64,000 bases of DNA from Arthrobacter endolithicus (GTDB lineage: Bacteria; Actinomycetota; Actinomycetes; Actinomycetales; Micrococcaceae): positions 1 through 64,000 of the forward strand of contig NZ_JAPNLH010000003.1 in the NCBI RefSeq assembly GCF_026627425.1, in the 5' to 3' direction. This document shows, in pieces, positions 60,785-64,000 of this stretch; position 1 is the stretch's first letter; each line of letters starts with the position of its first letter. The notes beneath the pieces were generated by a model, which searched no databases, was not told the origin of the DNA, and saw nothing but the letters and a program-made list of their open reading frames with translations. The position numbers and the translations under genes are program-made.

Positions 60785-60834
60785 TTACCGACCGCTCGTT
60801 CTATAAATAAAGCACGCCGTCGACGCCCGGTCAA
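60785..60834 (-). promoter_or_regulatory. paaJFH promoter and PaaR-like operator
   Basis: On the minus strand, -35 TTGACC (60834-60829) is followed at 17-20 nt by an AT-rich -10 region (60809-60801). The dyad ACCGACCG, CT, CGTTCTAT (plus-strand reading, within 60785-60804) overlaps its downstream end. Confidence 0.55.
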
Positions 60835-60868
60835 CCGGTGACCAGCCCGATCCCCCTGCACCGGAGGG

Positions 60869-62332
60869 TCAGTTGAAGAGCGCGCTCTTGGGCTCGTTTT
60901 TCTTCACCAACTGCCAGCCGAGCCACAGCACCACCGCGAAGAACGGGACGGTGGCCAGCGTCCAGAGGCCGAGCAGGAAGACGCTCCCGTCCTTACCCGT
61001 CATCGTGTCAAACCCGATCAGGACCGTGATCACCAGCAACGCCAGCAGACCGAACCAGCTGGTCCACGGGGCCCCGGGCATCAGCAGCGTGGAGACCTTG
61101 CCCTTCTTCCTGCGCAGCATGATCTGGCAGGCGAAAATGGACGCCCAGGTGAAGATTACCCCGATCGATGCGGTGTTCAGCGCGAGGTCAAAGGCATGCG
61201 AGCCACCCAGCAAAATGTTGAGCAAAATACCCACCAGATAGACGCCGGCGATGCTCAGGATGGCCGCATACGGCACATGCCTGGAGGACATCTTCGTCAG
61301 CCACTGCGGCGCGTGCCCGTTGTTGGCCATCGTGCGGAAAATCCGGCCAATCGAGTACAGCCCCGAATTGCAGGAAGACAGCGCAGCCGTGATCACCACA
61401 ATATTCATCACCGAGCCAACCCATCCCAGACCCATGGTACTGAAAACGGTGACAAACGGACTCTCGCCGGTCTTGTAGTGATCCGACGGCATCAGCATCG
61501 CCAGCAGCGTCACGGAGCCTACGTAAAAGACCACAATGCGCAGCACGACGGCGCGGATAGCCTTGGGAACTTCGCGTTCAGGATTCTGCATTTCACCGGC
61601 AGTGATGCCCACCAGCTCGATGGCGTTGTAGGCAAAGATCACCGCGTTCAGCACCAGAATCATGACCATGGCGCCCTTGGGGAACATCCCGCCGTCGTCA
61701 TAGAACAGGTTGTTCACGGACGCGCGCGAGTCACCGACCTGCGCATTGGTGATCACCATGATGGACCCTGCGATCAGGAATAGAACTATGGCGGCGACTT
61801 TCAGGCAGGAGGCCCAGAATTCAAACTCGCCGAAAGCCTTCACGCTCAGCAGGTTGACCGCCACCAAGAGCACCAGCGCGCACAGGGCGCTGAGTTCCAC
61901 GGGCACGTGCGGGAAGAAAAATTGGAAGTACAGACCGATGGCAATAAGCTCGGCAATCCCTGTCATGGCCCAATTGATGAAATACATCCACCCGGAAAGG
62001 AAGGCGCCTTTTTTGCCGAACAGCTCTCCGGCGTAGGAGACGAAGGAACCGGAAGTCTGCCGGTACATGATCAGCTCACCGAGGGCACGCATCAGCAGAT
62101 AGGCAATTACACCTGCGATCGCGTAGGAGAAAATCAGCGCCGGTCCGGTGGACGCCAGTCGGCCGCCAGCTCCCATGAACAGGCCCACGCCGATGGCCCC
62201 GCCCATGGCGATCATGGTGACATGACGGCGGGACAGGGTCCGCGCGTAGCCCTCTGCTGTCAGGGCATCGGTATCCGCGCTTTCGCTTACTGCCGGTGAA
62301 CTTTCTTCGGCTAACTTATTCGACACACACAT
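60869..62332 (-). CDS. Amino-acid permease (APC superfamily, AAT family)
   Basis: 487 aa, twelve hydrophobic segments. MIAMGGAIGVGLFMGAGGRL, the first-helix signature, and FAYNAIELVGITAGEMQNPERE are typical of AnsP/CycA/LysP-like proton symporters. The substrate is not determinable; closest in pattern to L-asparagine and related permeases. ATG 62332 touches the AAGGA; GTG 62326 has better spacing and may be the real start. Not obviously part of the paa unit. Confidence 0.86.
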   Translation of the reverse strand: MCVSNKLAEESSPAVSESADTDALTAEGYARTLSRRHVTMIAMGGAIGVGLFMGAGGRLASTGPALIFSYAIAGVIAYLLMRALGELIMYRQTSGSFVSYAGELFGKKGAFLSGWMYFINWAMTGIAELIAIGLYFQFFFPHVPVELSALCALVLLVAVNLLSVKAFGEFEFWASCLKVAAIVLFLIAGSIMVITNAQVGDSRASVNNLFYDDGGMFPKGAMVMILVLNAVIFAYNAIELVGITAGEMQNPEREVPKAIRAVVLRIVVFYVGSVTLLAMLMPSDHYKTGESPFVTVFSTMGLGWVGSVMNIVVITAALSSCNSGLYSIGRIFRTMANNGHAPQWLTKMSSRHVPYAAILSIAGVYLVGILLNILLGGSHAFDLALNTASIGVIFTWASIFACQIMLRRKKGKVSTLLMPGAPWTSWFGLLALLVITVLIGFDTMTGKDGSVFLLGLWTLATVPFFAVVLWLGWQLVKKNEPKSALFN

Positions 62333-62436
62333 TCCTTAAAGCGAGACGTCGTTGCGGGCGCAACAACCGGGACCGCACCGGACAGGAGTCTAACCACGGC
62401 CAAACCGCGGCAACAGTGCGTGAAGCAGCTAACAGT

Positions 62437-64000
62437 TTAGTGCCCGTTTAAGGCGCCGCTGTCCATTCGGAGCACAGTGCCGCCCTCGACCCCCTTGAAC
62501 CACCGCTTCAGTGAGCGGTCGTGGCTGACCATGACCAGTGTTCCTGCATAAGCGGTAAAAACCTCTTCAAGTTCGGCCACGAGTACGGGAGCGAGGTGGT
62601 TGGTCGGTTCATCAAAGAGAATGACGTCGTAGCTGCCCACCAGCAGCCGGGCCAGGGCCAGTCGCCGGTACTGCCCCACCGACAGCGAGCCAACCGGAAT
62701 GTAAAAATCTTCGGTCCGGAACAATCCCAGCCGCAGCAGCCGGTCGGCGTGCTCGTCGATGTTTCCGCCCCGACCCGCCGCGAACGTAGGAAGGAGCCTG
62801 CGCTGCGGATTTTGCGCAGGTGGCAGTTCCTGCGGCAGATAACCGAGTGCGCCGTATCTGACCACGGAGCCGCTGTCCGGCTCCCTGATGCCGGCCAACA
62901 CGTCAAGCAACGTGGTCTTACCCGCCCCATTGGGACCGGTAATCAGCAGCTTCTCCCCCGCCTGGATGCTAAACCGCGGCACCTGCAGTCGTCCTGCCAC
63001 GGCGATGGCGTTGGCGGCCAGAACTTCGCCACGGTGTTTCCCCGCCCCAAGGTCCGCCGCCAGTGTCAACGGCTCCGGTGGCCGAGCCACCGGAGCCTCT
63101 TCCAACCGTCGCAGCCGCTCCTGGGCGTTGCGGATCCTGCTGGCCGCAGCCTGCTGCCAGCTTTCAGCCTTGAAACCGAAGGCCATTTTGTCACCGTCGC
63201 GCCGCCGTCCGTAGCCCATCTTTTGGGCCACGGTCTGTGCTTGGTGCCTTTCGGCCGCCAGATCATCGAGCCACTGCTGGTATTGCTGTTCCCAGCGGCG
63301 CCGTTCCGCAGCCTTCTCGGCCAGATACCCCACATAGCCGTTGCCATACCGGCGTACCTCACGCCGGTCGGCGTCGACCTCAATGACGGCAGCGGCAATT
63401 CGCGTCAGGAACGTCCGGTCGTGGGAAATGGCGACGACAGTCCCCCGCTGTCCACTCAGCTGCGCCTCCAGCCATTCGACGGCCCCGGTATCAAGATGGT
63501 TTGTGGGCTCATCGAGCAACAGAATGGGCGGCGGATCCGCCAGCAGGCATGCCAGCGCCAGCCGTTCCTGCTCACCACCTGACAGGGAGGCCAGCATGCG
63601 TTCGCGTCCAATCCCAGCCAGGCCGAGGTGGTTCATGGCGGAGTCTACCCGCGCATCCGCCTGGTAGCCGCCGCGCAACTCGAATTCACCCAACAAGGCA
63701 CCATAGAGCTCGAGGTCCTCCTCCGGGGCCGCGGCCATGGCCTGCTCGAGGCCTCGGATCCGCGACTCCAATGCGCGAAGATCTGAAAGTGCCCTATCAA
63801 TGGCTTCGGCCACGGTGGAACTGGGAAAAGCCTGCATAGTCTGCGCCAGGTAGCCGACGTCCGCACCGACGGTGACGCTGCCGCCGTCGGGCACCTCCAA
63901 CCCGGCAATCAGCCGCAGCAGCGTGGATTTCCCCGCGCCGTTCTCACCGACGATCCCCACATGCTCGCCGGCATCGATGGCTAAATCAACATGGTCCAGC
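62437..64000 (-). CDS. ABC-F family ATPase, 5' end outside the window
   Basis: At least 521 codons, open to the right edge. Two ABC cassettes: Walker A GENGAGKSTLL and GPNGAGKTTLLD; signatures LSGGEQERLALA and LSVGQYRRLALA (the second is non-canonical but usual for the class); Walker B LLLDEPTNHLD and ILFDEPTNHLAP. A charged interdomain helix region (AAERRRWEQQYQQWLDDLAA) lies between. No membrane part, so a ribosome-acting ABC-F protein; antibiotic-resistance or translation-factor role undecided. The missing 5' end should hold only the start of cassette 1. Confidence 0.88.
   Translation of the reverse strand, partial: LDHVDLAIDAGEHVGIVGENGAGKSTLLRLIAGLEVPDGGSVTVGADVGYLAQTMQAFPSSTVAEAIDRALSDLRALESRIRGLEQAMAAAPEEDLELYGALLGEFELRGGYQADARVDSAMNHLGLAGIGRERMLASLSGGEQERLALACLLADPPPILLLDEPTNHLDTGAVEWLEAQLSGQRGTVVAISHDRTFLTRIAAAVIEVDADRREVRRYGNGYVGYLAEKAAERRRWEQQYQQWLDDLAAERHQAQTVAQKMGYGRRRDGDKMAFGFKAESWQQAAASRIRNAQERLRRLEEAPVARPPEPLTLAADLGAGKHRGEVLAANAIAVAGRLQVPRFSIQAGEKLLITGPNGAGKTTLLDVLAGIREPDSGSVVRYGALGYLPQELPPAQNPQRRLLPTFAAGRGGNIDEHADRLLRLGLFRTEDFYIPVGSLSVGQYRRLALARLLVGSYDVILFDEPTNHLAPVLVAELEEVFTAYAGTLVMVSHDRSLKRWFKGVEGGTVLRMDSGALNGH

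Noticed and set aside
60829-60844. GGTCA-ACCGG-TGACC dyad as a terminator of the permease gene
   Set aside because: Only 5 bp of stem, no T-run, and it overlaps the paaJ -35.
62351-62364. GTTGCG-GG-CGCAAC hairpin between the ABC-F and permease genes as a terminator
   Set aside because: The two-base loop is too tight for a stable RNA hairpin and there is no T-run.

Overview
The window looks like chromosome of a high-GC actinobacterium, most likely an Arthrobacter-type member of the Micrococcaceae. Supporting signs are the 13E12-type DUF222/HNH gene at the left edge, menaquinone rather than ubiquinone genes, a ferredoxin-type sulfite reductase with an FprA-like reductase, a complete phenylacetate (paa) cluster, tightly overlapping operons (ATGA, GTGA, TAATG junctions) and many probable leaderless promoters. 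No rRNA, tRNA, CRISPR array, transposase or integrase was recognised.

Layout. 1-3.4 kb: HNH nuclease fragment, a PucR regulator and a type IB DNA topoisomerase. 3.4-17.2 kb: assimilatory sulfur metabolism, comprising ferredoxin-NADP reductase, fused siroheme synthase, a sulfonate/taurine-type ABC importer, an orphan amino-acid binding lipoprotein, cysN-cysD-cysH-sirA, and a sirohydrochlorin chelatase. 17.2-20.6 kb: a TRIC-type membrane protein, an acidic SUKH-like protein and a large membrane acyltransferase with an SGNH domain. 20.6-31.1 kb: menaquinone genes (polyprenyl synthase, menJ-like reductase, menG, menF, menD, menC) interrupted by a complete polar amino-acid ABC transporter. 31.1-38.8 kb: PAP2 phosphatase, MFS exporter, metallo-hydrolase, and a branched-chain 2-oxoacid dehydrogenase operon with a divergent Lrp regulator. 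38.8-60.8 kb: the phenylacetate catabolon (paaG, paaABCDE, paaI-paaK-paaR, paaZ, paaH-paaF-paaJ), interspersed with a DUF2254 membrane protein, oligopeptidase B, a ketoacyl synthase/acyl-CoA ligase pair, a MenI-like thioesterase, a small membrane protein and a GNAT enzyme. 60.9-64 kb: an amino-acid permease and the 3' part of an ABC-F gene.

How the genes work together. Sulfate is activated by CysDN, reduced by an iron-sulfur APS reductase (no APS kinase is present) and by ferredoxin-sulfite reductase. CobA and the chelatase supply siroheme, and FprA can supply reduced ferredoxin. Phenylacetate is activated by PaaK, epoxidised by PaaABCDE, isomerised by PaaG, ring-opened and oxidised by PaaZ, and degraded by PaaF, PaaH and PaaJ.

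The main unexpected signals are these. (1) A 57-bp in-frame tandem repeat sits just behind the start codons of both paaB (3 copies) and paaC (2 copies), at overlapping gene junctions. (2) One promoter architecture is shared by the three sulfur transcription units: the same box upstream of -35, then a -10 exactly 6 nt before a leaderless start codon. (3) Four similar TetR-type dyads lie before the four paa units. (4) A 24-bp perfect inverted repeat forms the cobA 3' end and the fprA leader. (5) Short in-frame tandem repeats recur at protein termini and operon junctions.
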